Below are positions 1-9,508 of a DNA stretch of 64,000 nucleotides, piece by piece. The position numbers were made by a program, and so were the translations under genes. Below the pieces are notes generated by a model, which did not search any database, was not told the DNA's origin, and was given only the letters and a program-made list of their open reading frames with translations. Position 1 is the stretch's first letter, and each line of letters begins with the position of its first letter. The stretch is from Synechococcus sp. AG-679-A04 (lineage in GTDB: Bacteria > Cyanobacteriota > Cyanobacteriia > PCC-6307 > Cyanobiaceae), in the NCBI GenBank assembly GCA_003210775.1, contig QCUI01000005.1, positions 1-64,000 of the forward strand, in the 5' to 3' direction.

Positions 1-1140
1 GGTTTCTACCGGCGCTGGTTGGGGCCTGTGCTGGCTAAAGACGAAGGCGTGGATGCTGAACAGCTCAGCCATGCAGCCCTGCAGGCTCTGGGTCAGCTCA
101 GTCTTCGCCGTCAGTGGCCGGGTCTCTCCGGCGTCCTTGATGGTGTGGCGGCTGAACTGACTCGCCGGGACGTGCGCTTGGAGCAGGTGTTATTTGGATG
201 CCGTTTCAGCAATCCCCTGGGGCTGGCGGCTGGTTTTGATAAAAACGGTGTTGCCGCTGGGGTCTGGGATCGTTTTGGGTTCGGGTTTGCCGAAGTCGGC
301 ACCGTCACCTGGCATGGTCAGCCTGGCAATCCGCGGCCGCGGCTGTTTCGTCTGGCTCAGGAGCGCGCGGCACTGAACCGCATGGGTTTCAACAACAAAG
401 GTGCGGAGGAGCTGCGTCGCACCCTTGAGCGACAGGCGCTTCCGCCTCGCGGCCAGCGACCTGCCGTGCTGGGGATCAATCTCGGTAAATCGAAGGTGAC
501 GACGCTGGAGCTGGCGGCTGATGACTACGCCTCTTCGCTGGAAATGCTGGCGCCACTGGCCGACTATGCGGTGATTAATGTCAGTTCGCCGAACACGCCC
601 GGTCTTCGCGACCTGCAGGATGCCACTCAGTTACGACGGCTGGTGGAACGTTTGCGCAGGCTTCCGGGCTGTCCGCCACTGCTGGTGAAGATCGCACCGG
701 ATCTCGAAGATGAAGCTATCGATGGCATCGCCCGTTTGGCTTATGAGGAGGGGCTTGCCGGTGTGATCGCCGTCAACACAAGTCTCGATCGCCTTGGGCT
801 CGGTCAGCGGGTGCTGACTCAGACCGGCCGCAGCCTTGGCGAGGAGGCTGGGGGCCTCAGCGGTGATCCGTTGCGCCAGCGGGCTTTGGAGGTGACCAGG
901 CGGTTGCGTGCCACCGCTGGTCCGGCACTGCCGCTGGTGGGGGTCGGAGGGATCAGTACGCCCGAGGCCGCCTGGGAGCGGATCGCCGCTGGAGCCTCCT
1001 TGGTCCAGCTCTACACCGGTTGGATTTATGAAGGTCCGGATCTGGTGCCCCGGGTGTTGGAGGGGCTGATGGACCAGCTGGATCGTCACGGGATCCGTCA
1101 CATCAGTGAAGCGGTGGGAAGCGGCGCTCCCTGGCAGTAG
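1..1140 (+). CDS. pyrD: Dihydroorotate dehydrogenase (quinone), 5' end cut by window
   Basis: Class 2 dihydroorotate dehydrogenase, which oxidises dihydroorotate to orotate in pyrimidine synthesis and passes electrons to membrane quinone. The reading frame is open from base 1 ([16 protein letters not shown]), so the true start lies upstream; the TTG at 19 is not the start. Visible motifs are the FMN-binding [13 protein letters not shown] stretch, GINLGKSK, the catalytic loop [14 protein letters not shown] with the serine typical of class 2, VKIAPDLE, and GVGGIST near the FMN phosphate. The 379 visible residues are close to the full family length, so only a short N-terminus is missing. It is followed by the pilus locus, to which it has no functional link that I can see. 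Confidence 0.95.
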   Translation, partial: GFYRRWLGPVLAKDEGVDAEQLSHAALQALGQLSLRRQWPGLSGVLDGVAAELTRRDVRLEQVLFGCRFSNPLGLAAGFDKNGVAAGVWDRFGFGFAEVGTVTWHGQPGNPRPRLFRLAQERAALNRMGFNNKGAEELRRTLERQALPPRGQRPAVLGINLGKSKVTTLELAADDYASSLEMLAPLADYAVINVSSPNTPGLRDLQDATQLRRLVERLRRLPGCPPLLVKIAPDLEDEAIDGIARLAYEEGLAGVIAVNTSLDRLGLGQRVLTQTGRSLGEEAGGLSGDPLRQRALEVTRRLRATAGPALPLVGVGGISTPEAAWERIAAGASLVQLYTGWIYEGPDLVPRVLEGLMDQLDRHGIRHISEAVGSGAPWQ

Positions 1141-1187
1141 CCGATACCCTTCCGGAAGGGTCGCAGCACCCACTGGCTTGGAGTTTC

Positions 1188-2078
1188 ATGGTGGTGCTTG
1201 CTGAACTGCGTGATCGTTTCCCCGCCCTGGATGTTTGGTGGATGCAGGTGCAGGGTCTGCTGGATCCGCGCAGGGTGCTCCTGGTTCCGGAGGATGAAGC
1301 GCTCCATTTGGCCTGGCGGTCGCAGGATGGCTGGGAGACGTCGAATGTTGTGCTTCCGCCTGATTTATGCAGCTCTGGTCAGCCGCTGAATTCCGATGTT
1401 CTGGGGGAAACGATTGCTGATCTGTTGCTTGAACAGGGGCTGAGCCCACCCCAGGTAGAGATTGAGCTGTTGTTGCCTGTGGCCAGTTGTCAGTGGCGTT
1501 TGCTTGAGGGGCCTGCCGCGGTTGGGTTGACCTGTGGTGCTGATCTGCGAGTGCTGCAGCCCGAGCTGGGCTGGTCGCTGGCCTTACAGGACAGTTATTT
1601 GGATGTGATCCCTCAGACGCGAGAAGATCTCGCTCTCGTCGTGGGGACGGATCGTTTGTTGTTGCAGGCCTGGGTGAGCACCCTGGAGGCGGCGGATCTT
1701 TGCTTGCGGAGGGTTGAATGGCTGCTTTCGGCCGCCTGGCGTGGACTTTGTGATGCCCAGGCCGGTGCTGACGAGCCACTGGTCTGGTTGGTGGAGCACG
1801 GGGGCCACTGGCGACTGTTGTTGTCGAGTCATGGCTGTCCGGAGATTGATCTCAGCCTGCAGGCTTCGGAACACCCGGCGCTCAGGGCTGAGGTGCTGGG
1901 GCTGGTTGAAGCCTGGGCCCCATCCGGTTTGCCGGGATGGTGGGTCAGCGCCGCACCTCAGTGGCAGGGCTGCTGGGCTGCAGAGCATGATTCCCGCCAG
2001 GGTCCTCTGTGGTCGGATGCCGAAATGTCGTTGCTTGATTTGGCGTTGATGGCGTCTCGGGGGGCTGGCGATGTCTGA
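1188..2078 (+). CDS. PilM-like type IV pilus assembly protein (first set)
   Basis: This 296-residue protein occupies the pilM position: it overlaps the next gene (PilN-like) by 8 bases, and PilO-like and secretin genes follow. PilM proteins are cytoplasmic actin-fold ATPases that bind the PilN N-terminus. The usual opening motif of PilM (IDIGxxxxK-like) is not obvious, and no clear nucleotide-binding signature can be read, so the assignment rests mainly on gene order. The protein is shorter than usual PilM and much shorter than the second PilM-like protein at 10792. It could be a GspL-like or degenerate PilM. Start chosen at ATG 1188, 47 bases after pyrD. Confidence 0.55.
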   Translation: MVVLAELRDRFPALDVWWMQVQGLLDPRRVLLVPEDEALHLAWRSQDGWETSNVVLPPDLCSSGQPLNSDVLGETIADLLLEQGLSPPQVEIELLLPVASCQWRLLEGPAAVGLTCGADLRVLQPELGWSLALQDSYLDVIPQTREDLALVVGTDRLLLQAWVSTLEAADLCLRRVEWLLSAAWRGLCDAQAGADEPLVWLVEHGGHWRLLLSSHGCPEIDLSLQASEHPALRAEVLGLVEAWAPSGLPGWWVSAAPQWQGCWAAEHDSRQGPLWSDAEMSLLDLALMASRGAGDV

Positions 2079-2769
2079 CCGATCCGATCAGCAGCAACTG
2101 CCTGATCTCCTGCGGGAGCGCCGACTCGAGCTCGGGGTGCCGGATCATGCAAGCCCATGGCAACCCATTCGCCCGCTGCTGTTGCGTGGGGCCTTGTTCG
2201 GCGGTGTGGCGTTGCTCCTGTCTGTTGGTTCGATCGTTGTGATCGGGCGGATTGAAAGCGAGCAGCAGCAGCAGTTGCAGCTGCTTTCGCCTTTTGAGCA
2301 GCGGGTGAGATCGGCTGAAGGCCGCTTTCGCACTGCCAAGCAACAACTGGTCACTGTGCGTCAGGACAATCAGCAAATCACCGAACAGTTGTTGTCTGTC
2401 CCGGCCGGCTCACCTCTGTTGGAGCAGTTGCGCCGTGTCACGCCGGTGGGTATTCAGTTGGAGGATGTTTCGGTGCAGAACGACCAGATCAAAGTGTCTG
2501 GGAGGGTTGGTCTTGGTAGCACACCAGGCCCGCTCGAGCGGATCAATGCCCTCGTTCTCACCTTGCAGGGATTGCCTATCTCCCGTCCCAACGGCGTCAA
2601 GGTGCTGAAGGTCAACCGTGATGACGGCGAGGAGACATCGGTGAGCTTCAGCCTCGACTGGTCACTCGATCACAAGGCCCAACCCTCCATTCAGCAGCTT
2701 CAGCAGCTCGGTGCGACGGGCCTCGTGCAGCGCTATCGCTTGCTGGAGCAGCAGGGGGTCGCCCCTTGA
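2071..2769 (+). CDS. pilN: PilN-like pilus assembly protein (first set)
   Basis: Inner-membrane assembly protein of 232 residues that would link cytoplasmic PilM to PilO in the type IV pilus alignment subcomplex. A charged cytoplasmic N-terminus of about 40 residues is followed by one membrane helix at about residues 42-63, a glutamine-rich coiled coil at about 65-105, and a periplasmic ferredoxin-like C-terminal domain. The gene overlaps the preceding pilM-like gene and its stop overlaps the next start, so the genes are translationally coupled. A paralogue with the same architecture and a similar C-terminal ending lies at 8043. Confidence 0.8.
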   Translation: MSDRSDQQQLPDLLRERRLELGVPDHASPWQPIRPLLLRGALFGGVALLLSVGSIVVIGRIESEQQQQLQLLSPFEQRVRSAEGRFRTAKQQLVTVRQDNQQITEQLLSVPAGSPLLEQLRRVTPVGIQLEDVSVQNDQIKVSGRVGLGSTPGPLERINALVLTLQGLPISRPNGVKVLKVNRDDGEETSVSFSLDWSLDHKAQPSIQQLQQLGATGLVQRYRLLEQQGVAP

Positions 2770-3527
2770 CCAATCTCAGTCCTGGTCGTCCAGCCTGGCG
2801 GCATCAAATCACTAGAGAGCGGGCGCTGGTCATCGTTCCCGCCGTGCTTGGTCTGACGCTGGCGGCAGGGGTGTTCGCTGCAGTGGGTTGGCCGGCATTT
2901 GATCGGGTCGATCAGCAGCGGCAGCGGATCGCGGTACTCGAGAGCAAGAGAGACTCTCTGCCTCTCATGGAGGCTCAGCTCAAGCGGAGTGAAACAAGCC
3001 TCAGTGAAGCGATGCAGCAGCAAGCTTTGATAGTGGATCTGGTGGCAGGTCGCGGCCAGATTCAGACATTTCTGGCTCAGCTCAGCCGCATCTCCGCTGC
3101 AAGCGGGGTGCTGATCAACCTGTATGAACCGGTACCGGTGAGTTCATCCGAAGCCTCGAATCGCAGTGGCACCAAGGATCGGCGGAAAAAGCGTGCGGTC
3201 ACTGCCCAAGCCAGCAACGATCCTTTCCAGACACTGGGCTACCGGAAAAGCTCCGTGTTGCTGCAGGTGGAGGGTCCTTATCAGGGATTGCTGAAGTTCC
3301 TGAGAGAGATGGAGCAGCTAAAGCTGTTGGTTCAACCCAGTGAACTTGAGCTCACTGCTTTGGAGAATCCTGCCAACACTTCGGACCAGGGAGTGACCAG
3401 TGGGTCGCCTCGGACGCGATTGAAGCTGAAGCTGACCTTTTTTGATCAAGCTTCGAAGCCTGTCAACGGTGCTACCAGTTCTTCGGGGTCTACTGAGATG
3501 AAGGCCAAAGCAGACCCACCCTCGTAA
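2766..3527 (+). CDS. pilO: PilO-like pilus assembly protein (first set)
   Basis: PilO partners PilN in the periplasm and joins the inner-membrane platform to the secretin. The 253-residue product has a membrane helix at about residues 20-40, a coiled coil at about 55-85 and a C-terminal periplasmic domain. A basic low-complexity insert (SGTKDRRKKRA region) lies near residue 135. The start is TTG at 2766, overlapping the TGA stop of pilN. The paralogue at 8744 has the same layout, including coupling to an upstream pilN-like gene. Confidence 0.8.
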   Translation: MTNLSPGRPAWRHQITRERALVIVPAVLGLTLAAGVFAAVGWPAFDRVDQQRQRIAVLESKRDSLPLMEAQLKRSETSLSEAMQQQALIVDLVAGRGQIQTFLAQLSRISAASGVLINLYEPVPVSSSEASNRSGTKDRRKKRAVTAQASNDPFQTLGYRKSSVLLQVEGPYQGLLKFLREMEQLKLLVQPSELELTALENPANTSDQGVTSGSPRTRLKLKLTFFDQASKPVNGATSSSGSTEMKAKADPPS

Positions 3528-3629
3528 GGCGCAGTTCGGATTGGTTGATGGCTGCTGTTTCTCCAGGGCTGGCCCTGGTCTAATCCGATCGATACCATCC
3601 GCCCATGTTCACGGGGTTCAGACCCGGGT

Positions 3630-5975
3630 ATGCAGCTCACCCCTTCCCGATTCTCAGCACTCTTGCTCGTCGCTGGTCTCAGCGTTGTTGAGTTGGGCCT
3701 GCTGGATGCTGCTGTCCGATCAGGTTCTCGTGCGGCACTGGCTCAAGGGGCGATCTCCCTAGGTATTCGTCGCGCTGATGGCGGTGTGGAAGTGGTGGTT
3801 CAGGGCGTTGGTCCACAGCCTGTCTTGCAGCAACGTCTCAATGGCCAGGTGTGGGAAGCGAGGTTGCAAACGAATGACACTCTTGGGTTGAGCAATGGTC
3901 GTAATCAGTTGTCTGATCCCGCTTCAGGTTTGCAGCGTGTGGCCATCAGGGGGTCGGGTAATTCCTATCAGCTTGAGGTGGTTCCCCAACCGGGGATGAC
4001 CTTGCAAGAGCCTGTGGTGAGTGCCGATGGGCGCAACTTGATCCTGCAGTTTCCAGGTCTTGTTGCCGGCCCCGTGTTGCAGACCGGACGCTTGGATTTG
4101 AATACGCCTGGAGTCGTTCCCCAGGCTCGGTATGCCCCACCCCTTCGTCCAAGGGCTGTGGCACCACCGCTCGGCGATATGGCTGTGGGAACGATGGTGT
4201 TGCAAAACCGCAGCTTTGTGAATGTGAACGGGCCGCCGGTAACGCTCACACTCAACAATGCACCAGCCAAAGATGCATTAATGGCTTTGGCGAGATTGGG
4301 TGGCTATGGCTTCGTGTTCGTCGCTGACTCCTCCGCTAGCGGAACGTCTGGTGCGCCAGGCGTTGAGGAGGATCCTCAAGGAGGCACCGTTTCAATGGCC
4401 TTCCAGGGCGAAAGTTACGCGAGAGCTCTGAATGGTGTGTTGCTGGCATCGGGGCTGCAAGGCAAGCTCGACGGCCGCACAATTTTGGTCGGCAAGACAG
4501 CCGCTTCCAAAACTTTTGGACCTCAGATGTCCAAGGTGATCAGGCTGAATCAGGTCAGTGCGAGGGCAGCTGCGGAATATCTCGGCAACCTTGGCGCCAA
4601 CTTCAACCTCACCAACACGATCACGACAACGTCGGGTGAGATGTCACAGGCTGGCACTGCTCAGCTCAGTGACCAAACATCCCAATCGACGTCGACCACT
4701 CTCTACAGCGAAAGCTTTGGAGCATCGACCGGTCCGCTGCGAGGTTTGGTTGTGACGACAGATTCACGCTTGCAGACGCTCACACTGGTGGGTGATTCCA
4801 AGCTTGTATCAGTTGCCGAGGGCTACTTAAGGCAAGTCGACCTGCGACAGAGGCAAGTGGCATTGAGTGTTCGGATTCTTGATATTCAGTTGGATAATGA
4901 TTCCCAGATGAGTAACAGCTTTGCCTTCCGTTCCGGAAATGCATTCATTGTGAATGATGATGGAAGTCTGCTTGCAAATTTTGGCGCCTATAAGCCTCCT
5001 GGCAGTGAGGCTGGAGGACTGCCTGGGCGTTACAGCGCAGGTGAAAATTCAACCCCTCTGTTGGGTAGTGGCAGCCTCCCTGAATCTGGGAGTCCATTCT
5101 TTGATGTTCCTAATTCTTCCTATCCATACCCGGGAAGTGGTGCAAGTGTTCCAGGTTTCCCTAATGCCAATCAAGTGCGGCCTGACTATGGAACTTATTC
5201 GAACCCACTCCAGCCAGGCATTACAGATATCAGCGTGGATGATGAAGGCGGTGCTGTTGAGTATGAATATACTCAGCCAACAAAGTTTCAGTATCCTGCC
5301 AATCAGTTTTTTGACTTCTTAAGTGCACAAATTCAGTCTAGTTCAGCGAAGTTGCTTGCCAACCCGACTTTGATCATTCAAGAAGGTGGTGGCAAAATGT
5401 TGGGAAGTGATGGATCTCCTATTGCTTCTGACGGCAAGGTTGGCCGCGAGCGTGCCAATGAGGCTTTGGTGACTGTTGGTACTCGTCTGATTACTAAGTA
5501 TAAAGTTCGAGAGGGGGAAAATGGCAGTATTTTTTGCGAGCCCGAGCTGGAAACAGCAGGCCTCACATTCGGAGCCAGAGTTGACAAGATTGATGACAAC
5601 GGATTTGTCACATTTTCACTCTCTCCGCAAGTATCTGCCGAAGTGGGTCAGCAATTTATAGAGCGATGTGGCAACATCAGTATTATCAATAGCCGAGCTC
5701 TTGATACGGGAAAAATTCGCGTTCGTGATGGTCAGACTCTTGTGCTTACGGGTGTTATCTCTGATAGCGATGTGCAAGCTGTTACTAAGTGGCCCATTCT
5801 TGGAGATATCCCATTAATCGGTCAATTTTTTAGGTCATCGAATGGGAGTCGTGCGAAAAGAGAGTTAGTGATTCTTGTTACGCCTCGAGTTATTGATGAT
5901 ACTCAGGGTGGAACTTTTGGCTATGGTTATCGCCCCAGTCTCCCGGCAGCGCGACAGATCATGAGTGGATCTTGA
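3630..5975 (+). CDS. pilQ: Type IV pilus secretin
   Basis: Outer-membrane secretin of 781 residues that forms the pore through which the pilus fibre passes. The N-terminus is a signal peptide (hydrophobic core about residues 8-30, ending near AALAQG). An AMIN-type domain follows, then secretin N-domains, and the C-terminal secretin barrel with the family signature around LTGVISDSDVQAVTKWPILGD and IPLIGQFFRSS, ending in VILVTPRVI. A Gly/Pro/Ser-rich insert of about 100 residues between roughly 430 and 540 interrupts the secretin region. It sits about 100 bases after pilO, the usual pilMNOQ order. Bases from about 4850 on look more A+T-rich than the start of the gene. Confidence 0.93.
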   Translation: MQLTPSRFSALLLVAGLSVVELGLLDAAVRSGSRAALAQGAISLGIRRADGGVEVVVQGVGPQPVLQQRLNGQVWEARLQTNDTLGLSNGRNQLSDPASGLQRVAIRGSGNSYQLEVVPQPGMTLQEPVVSADGRNLILQFPGLVAGPVLQTGRLDLNTPGVVPQARYAPPLRPRAVAPPLGDMAVGTMVLQNRSFVNVNGPPVTLTLNNAPAKDALMALARLGGYGFVFVADSSASGTSGAPGVEEDPQGGTVSMAFQGESYARALNGVLLASGLQGKLDGRTILVGKTAASKTFGPQMSKVIRLNQVSARAAAEYLGNLGANFNLTNTITTTSGEMSQAGTAQLSDQTSQSTSTTLYSESFGASTGPLRGLVVTTDSRLQTLTLVGDSKLVSVAEGYLRQVDLRQRQVALSVRILDIQLDNDSQMSNSFAFRSGNAFIVNDDGSLLANFGAYKPPGSEAGGLPGRYSAGENSTPLLGSGSLPESGSPFFDVPNSSYPYPGSGASVPGFPNANQVRPDYGTYSNPLQPGITDISVDDEGGAVEYEYTQPTKFQYPANQFFDFLSAQIQSSSAKLLANPTLIIQEGGGKMLGSDGSPIASDGKVGRERANEALVTVGTRLITKYKVREGENGSIFCEPELETAGLTFGARVDKIDDNGFVTFSLSPQVSAEVGQQFIERCGNISIINSRALDTGKIRVRDGQTLVLTGVISDSDVQAVTKWPILGDIPLIGQFFRSSNGSRAKRELVILVTPRVIDDTQGGTFGYGYRPSLPAARQIMSGS

Positions 5976-5987
5976 TCGATTTCTGAT

Positions 5988-6797
5988 TTAAAAGCCAAGG
6001 CCAAAGGGGATTAAGGCTTTGGCAGCGATCGGAGCAATCATTCGCAGCCCTGTGATTGTGCTCTGTAGCAATTGTCCGCCAATTCCTTTGCCTTCTTGGG
6101 GCGATACATTTTCAAGTCGGCGTTGACTGATTAACTTGGCTGCCTGATTGAGCTGTTCGGCCCATTCTGTTGACCCTTGGGTGTTGTAGAGAGACGCTGC
6201 GTAGAGGAAATCTGCTGCTGCGAGTTCATCCTTTGCCTGCTCGCTGCGGCTGATGCCTCTGGCGACCCAGCTCAGCGGCTCTTGAGGTTGGCTTTGAATC
6301 GCATCGCCAAATAACTGCTCAGCCACCAACCATTGGCCAGTCTGGAATGCTTCGACGCCAGCGTTGTGTAGTTGCGCGTGACTTCGGATTCCTTGTGCAA
6401 TGCCCCGAGCCCCACGCCAGTGCGCCTCAGTGAGAGCATCAGTATCAAGTTGTGCACCTGTGAGGTCCGCGTCCCGCAGATCCGTGCCATACAAGCGACT
6501 CCCAGTGAGATCGGCACCCCGCAGAGAAGCTCCGCGCAAGCTTGTGAAACTGAGATCAGCATCTCTGAGGTTGGCTCCATCCAGTTGAGCCTGACCGAGA
6601 TTGGCTCTCATTAATTGAGCTTCACTGAGATCAGCATCACGCAGGTCAGCGTGGACAAGGTCGGCGTCTGCAAGCCTGCAGCCGGGACAACTGCGCTCTT
6701 GCAGAACCTTGAGTAAAGCCTCATTGGCTTGTACAGGGGTTGCAATCAGCCCATTGCTGATCAAGAGCAGCACTATGGGCAGTTTTCGTCCAACCAT
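5988..6797 (-). CDS. Exported pentapeptide-repeat protein
   Basis: A 269-residue protein with a signal peptide (about residues 1-24, ending PVQA), a short CPGC motif at about 37-40, then roughly 15 tandem pentapeptide repeats of the A(D/N)Lxx type to about residue 115. Pentapeptide repeats fold as a right-handed beta helix. The rest is helical and resembles tetratricopeptide-type repeats, with a hydrophobic tail (PIAAKALIPFGLGF). It is convergent with pilQ, ending 12 bases from it. No enzymatic motif is visible. Function unknown; location suggests only an envelope protein near the pilus genes. Confidence 0.8.
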   Translation of the reverse strand: MVGRKLPIVLLLISNGLIATPVQANEALLKVLQERSCPGCRLADADLVHADLRDADLSEAQLMRANLGQAQLDGANLRDADLSFTSLRGASLRGADLTGSRLYGTDLRDADLTGAQLDTDALTEAHWRGARGIAQGIRSHAQLHNAGVEAFQTGQWLVAEQLFGDAIQSQPQEPLSWVARGISRSEQAKDELAAADFLYAASLYNTQGSTEWAEQLNQAAKLISQRRLENVSPQEGKGIGGQLLQSTITGLRMIAPIAAKALIPFGLGF

Positions 6798-6863
6798 GAC
6801 TAAGCCCTAGGTGTCTGCTTTGTATCAACCTTCGGAGTACCTGTCGATGCCATGGCTTGATGA

Positions 6864-7247
6864 TCAGGCTGCATCCCAACCACAGCTCATTGCTTCAGCC
6901 ATTAAGGCCTGGTCTAGGAGTTCCGAAGCGACTTCCTGAATGAGTTCCTCTCGTGCCTTGACCCGCTGATCGGCGCGATGAAGGGGGATTGTTTGCATCC
7001 TCAGCCTGAGACGTGTTCCATCTTCGCTGGCATTGCAATCTCGCAGTAGCTGAAGGATGTCAACAACCGCTACCCAGCTGAGGCGCACCCTATCCGTTGT
7101 GCAGAAGCTTGGTACAAACACCGGAGCCTGCTGGCTTTGGGCAATCAGCGTCGCAAATTCTTCAGCGTGCTGCCTGCGAAAACGCACAATCGCGAAGGGA
7201 TCCCTATCGAACCAGAGGCGATCGTTGATCAGAATATCTCTGGTCAT
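6864..7247 (-). CDS. Hypothetical protein coupled to DsbA-like gene
   Basis: A 127-residue protein that I do not recognise. It has no signal peptide or membrane segment and is rich in Arg, Leu and Gln. Its start overlaps the stop of the DsbA-like gene by 4 bases, so the two are transcribed together and probably translationally coupled. The only cysteines are in VPSFCTTDR, RDCNAS and MSCGWD. Being in a two-gene unit inside the pilus locus suggests, but does not show, a role in pilus biogenesis. Confidence 0.65.
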   Translation of the reverse strand: MTRDILINDRLWFDRDPFAIVRFRRQHAEEFATLIAQSQQAPVFVPSFCTTDRVRLSWVAVVDILQLLRDCNASEDGTRLRLRMQTIPLHRADQRVKAREELIQEVASELLDQALMAEAMSCGWDAA

Positions 7248-7990
7248 GGTCGACTGCTTGCTTGGATTTGGTGCAATTCGTCTTCAATGATGCGGCGAAA
7301 TTGTGGCCAAGGCAATGCTCCTTCCACAACAAGGCCGCGATGTCGCTCTGGGGCGATGGTTGGTCCGATCACAAAGGTTGGCGTGGCATTGATGTTGTGT
7401 AAACCAGCTTCAGATTGGTTGCTGCGAACGACATTGGGAATTGCTGGGTCTTGCAGGCACTGGTCAAGCTCTTGCTCACTGAGCCCTGCCTCTACAGCGA
7501 TGGATCTTGGTCCTTTGCATGCAAGACAGTTTTGTTGGTCGTATAGCGCCTGATGGGTGATCCAGAAAGCATTTTGACGCTGCGCGCAGCGTGCAACCGC
7601 AGCACTCTCTTCGGCTTGATTGTGGAAAGGTAGTGGAAGGTCCTTATGGATGAATCGAACCAGTCCCTGATCAATGAACTCTTGCTTCAGCTTTGGGAAG
7701 ATACTGTTCTGGAATTGACTGCAATATGGGCATTGGTAATCACTGAATTCCACGATCGTCAATGGTGCGCTGCTTTGTCCAAGCACAGGTTCCTCTTTCA
7801 CCATTAGGTCAAATGTCAAACGTGTCGGATTGCTTGGCTCCGTTTGGGTGATTCGTTCTTGTTTGACATGGTCTAGGTTTTGAAAAAAAGCGATTCCGCC
7901 CCCTCCAATCACCGAACCGAGAGCAATTAGTGCCAAATCCCTGAGGTATGAGGCCTTCAGTAAGAAAAGGAGGGGTTGCGGCAGTTTCAA
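7244..7990 (-). CDS. DsbA-like thiol:disulfide oxidoreductase
   Basis: Thioredoxin-fold protein of 248 residues that would introduce or shuffle disulfides in exported proteins. An N-terminal hydrophobic segment (about residues 16-36) anchors it or directs it to the periplasm. The active site is CPYC at residues 87-90, in the context EFSDYQCPYC, and the cis-proline loop is NATPTFVIG near residue 205. Two further cysteines (NCLAC) lie in the helical insertion. It is divergent from the second pilN gene and is flanked by genes for pilins with several cysteines, which are plausible substrates. Confidence 0.88.
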   Translation of the reverse strand: MKLPQPLLFLLKASYLRDLALIALGSVIGGGGIAFFQNLDHVKQERITQTEPSNPTRLTFDLMVKEEPVLGQSSAPLTIVEFSDYQCPYCSQFQNSIFPKLKQEFIDQGLVRFIHKDLPLPFHNQAEESAAVARCAQRQNAFWITHQALYDQQNCLACKGPRSIAVEAGLSEQELDQCLQDPAIPNVVRSNQSEAGLHNINATPTFVIGPTIAPERHRGLVVEGALPWPQFRRIIEDELHQIQASSRP

Positions 7991-8042
7991 GATTGCATCT
8001 GCATCTGTTCTTAATGGACCTGACCCGGTTAAATGGAACTAA

Positions 8043-8747
8043 GTGATTGCTGTGTTTGTGGGAGCCGGTGCAGGTGCCTGGTTAGATCTTGATCTGCTCC
8101 GACAGCGTCGCAAAGTTTATGGGCAGATACGGCCGCAGGTTGTCCCTACTCGTAGCTTGCTTCGTCGTGGCGCCTTGTTAGGGGCAGTGGTGCCCTCGGT
8201 GGTTTTGCTAATAGGGGGCTGGTTGGTTTTGAACGATCGTTTGCTCGCCAATGAGCTCAATGCTCTGCAGTCAGCCGCAGAGGAGCACCGGCAAACTGAT
8301 ACCTCACTGCGTGCCGTGCGCGCTGAGATTGAGCGAGTGTCGAGCGAAAACAGTGATGTCGCGAAGGCGATGGCTGATGTTCGATCGAGCTCTGCCTTTC
8401 TGACTGAGTTGCAGCGCGTCATTCCCAGCCAGGTGAAATTGAACAGCGTGGAGGTCAGTAGTGACTCCTTGATGCTGCAAGGAGAAGCAGAGCCTTTGAC
8501 TGGGTTCAAGGCTCTGAACGCTTTTCTCCTCAAACTTCAGGGCTCGTCATTTCTTGTATCGGGTTCTGTTGGCTTGGTGCAAGGTCTTCTGGAAGAGAGT
8601 GATGACATCACTCGCGTTAACTTCGACATCGAGGGTCGATTTGCTGATGACGCAGCAATGATCAGTTCATCACGCTTGATCTCCTTGGGAGCGAGGGGCA
8701 TGGCAATGCGTTTGGACGCGATGCGTCAGATCGGGGTCTTGCCGTGA
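8043..8747 (+). CDS. PilN-like pilus assembly protein (second set)
   Basis: A 234-residue paralogue of the PilN-like protein at 2071. It has a basic N-terminus, a membrane helix at about residues 44-66 (LLGAVVPSVVLLIGGWLVL), a coiled coil at about 70-115 and a periplasmic domain. Both copies end in a similar way (LDAMRQIGVLP here, LLEQQGVAP there). The start is GTG at 8043, 52 bases from the divergent DsbA-like gene, and the stop overlaps the GTG of the next gene. It could form an alternative alignment complex or act with the first set. Confidence 0.75.
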   Translation: MIAVFVGAGAGAWLDLDLLRQRRKVYGQIRPQVVPTRSLLRRGALLGAVVPSVVLLIGGWLVLNDRLLANELNALQSAAEEHRQTDTSLRAVRAEIERVSSENSDVAKAMADVRSSSAFLTELQRVIPSQVKLNSVEVSSDSLMLQGEAEPLTGFKALNAFLLKLQGSSFLVSGSVGLVQGLLEESDDITRVNFDIEGRFADDAAMISSSRLISLGARGMAMRLDAMRQIGVLP

Positions 8748-9469
8748 CCAACTTTCAAGCCAAGCCTGATTCATCCAGGTTTCGATGGCTGACGCCTGAG
8801 CGAGCAGTGTTGGTGTTGCCGATTGCTGCTGGTTTGGTGGCAGCAGTCGCTCTGTCTTCATTGGTGCTGGCGCCTTTGTCGTTGAGTGTGCAACAGAAGC
8901 GCCAGCAGGTTTCAGGGCTGCGCATACTGCGTGATGAGTTGCCGCTTTTGAAGGCCCAGCTTCTGTCTTCGAGCAGACAGCTGGAGCAGCGTCGTCAACA
9001 ACAGACGTCTTTGTTGCAGTTGGTGGCTGGTGTCGCTGAGTTGGACACACTTCTGGCAGAGCTCAATGATCTTGCTGATCGGGTCGGTGTGACTCTCACA
9101 AAGGCGGTGCCTGGTGAGGTGCAGATATACCAAGTTCCAGTTGAAGCTGTAGATGCTGAGGAGTCACCCCCACCTCCGGCTGCAGGGGGAGACGGCGCAG
9201 AGCCATTGGATCCTTTGTTGAGAGAGGGACTTGAACGCCGTTCGGCTGAGATCGGAGTTTCAGGTTCGTTCAATCAGCTTTTAGCCTTCATGCGTGCCGT
9301 GGAAAGTCTGCAGGTCTTTGTGGAGATCAGCGATCTTGTTTTGACTCAGCCTTCTCAGAGCAGCTCGAAGGATGAGGTTGTGCCTAATCCTATTTTAGAG
9401 CTGGCGCTCACACTCAGTGCCTATGGTCGTCAGGCTGAAGAACCAAGCAACGCAGCTAACGTTGAATAA
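8744..9469 (+). CDS. PilO-like pilus assembly protein (second set)
   Basis: A 241-residue paralogue of the PilO-like protein at 2766. It has a membrane helix at about residues 22-44 (VLVLPIAAGLVAAVALSSLVL), a coiled coil at about 45-90 and a periplasmic domain carrying a short proline/glycine-rich acidic insert near residue 140 (ESPPPPAAGGDG). The GTG start overlaps the upstream stop by 4 bases. With the gene at 8043 it makes a second pilN-pilO pair in one locus. Confidence 0.75.
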   Translation: MTNFQAKPDSSRFRWLTPERAVLVLPIAAGLVAAVALSSLVLAPLSLSVQQKRQQVSGLRILRDELPLLKAQLLSSSRQLEQRRQQQTSLLQLVAGVAELDTLLAELNDLADRVGVTLTKAVPGEVQIYQVPVEAVDAEESPPPPAAGGDGAEPLDPLLREGLERRSAEIGVSGSFNQLLAFMRAVESLQVFVEISDLVLTQPSQSSSKDEVVPNPILELALTLSAYGRQAEEPSNAANVE

Positions 9470-9508
9470 GCTGATAAAGCAAAGGTTCTGGCTTATCTTT
9501 ACGCAGGC

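Noticed and set aside
1147-1160. Palindrome CCCTTCCGGAAGGG after pyrD as a terminator
   Set aside because: Perfect palindrome but no loop and no U-tract, so I do not call it a terminator; it could be a binding site.
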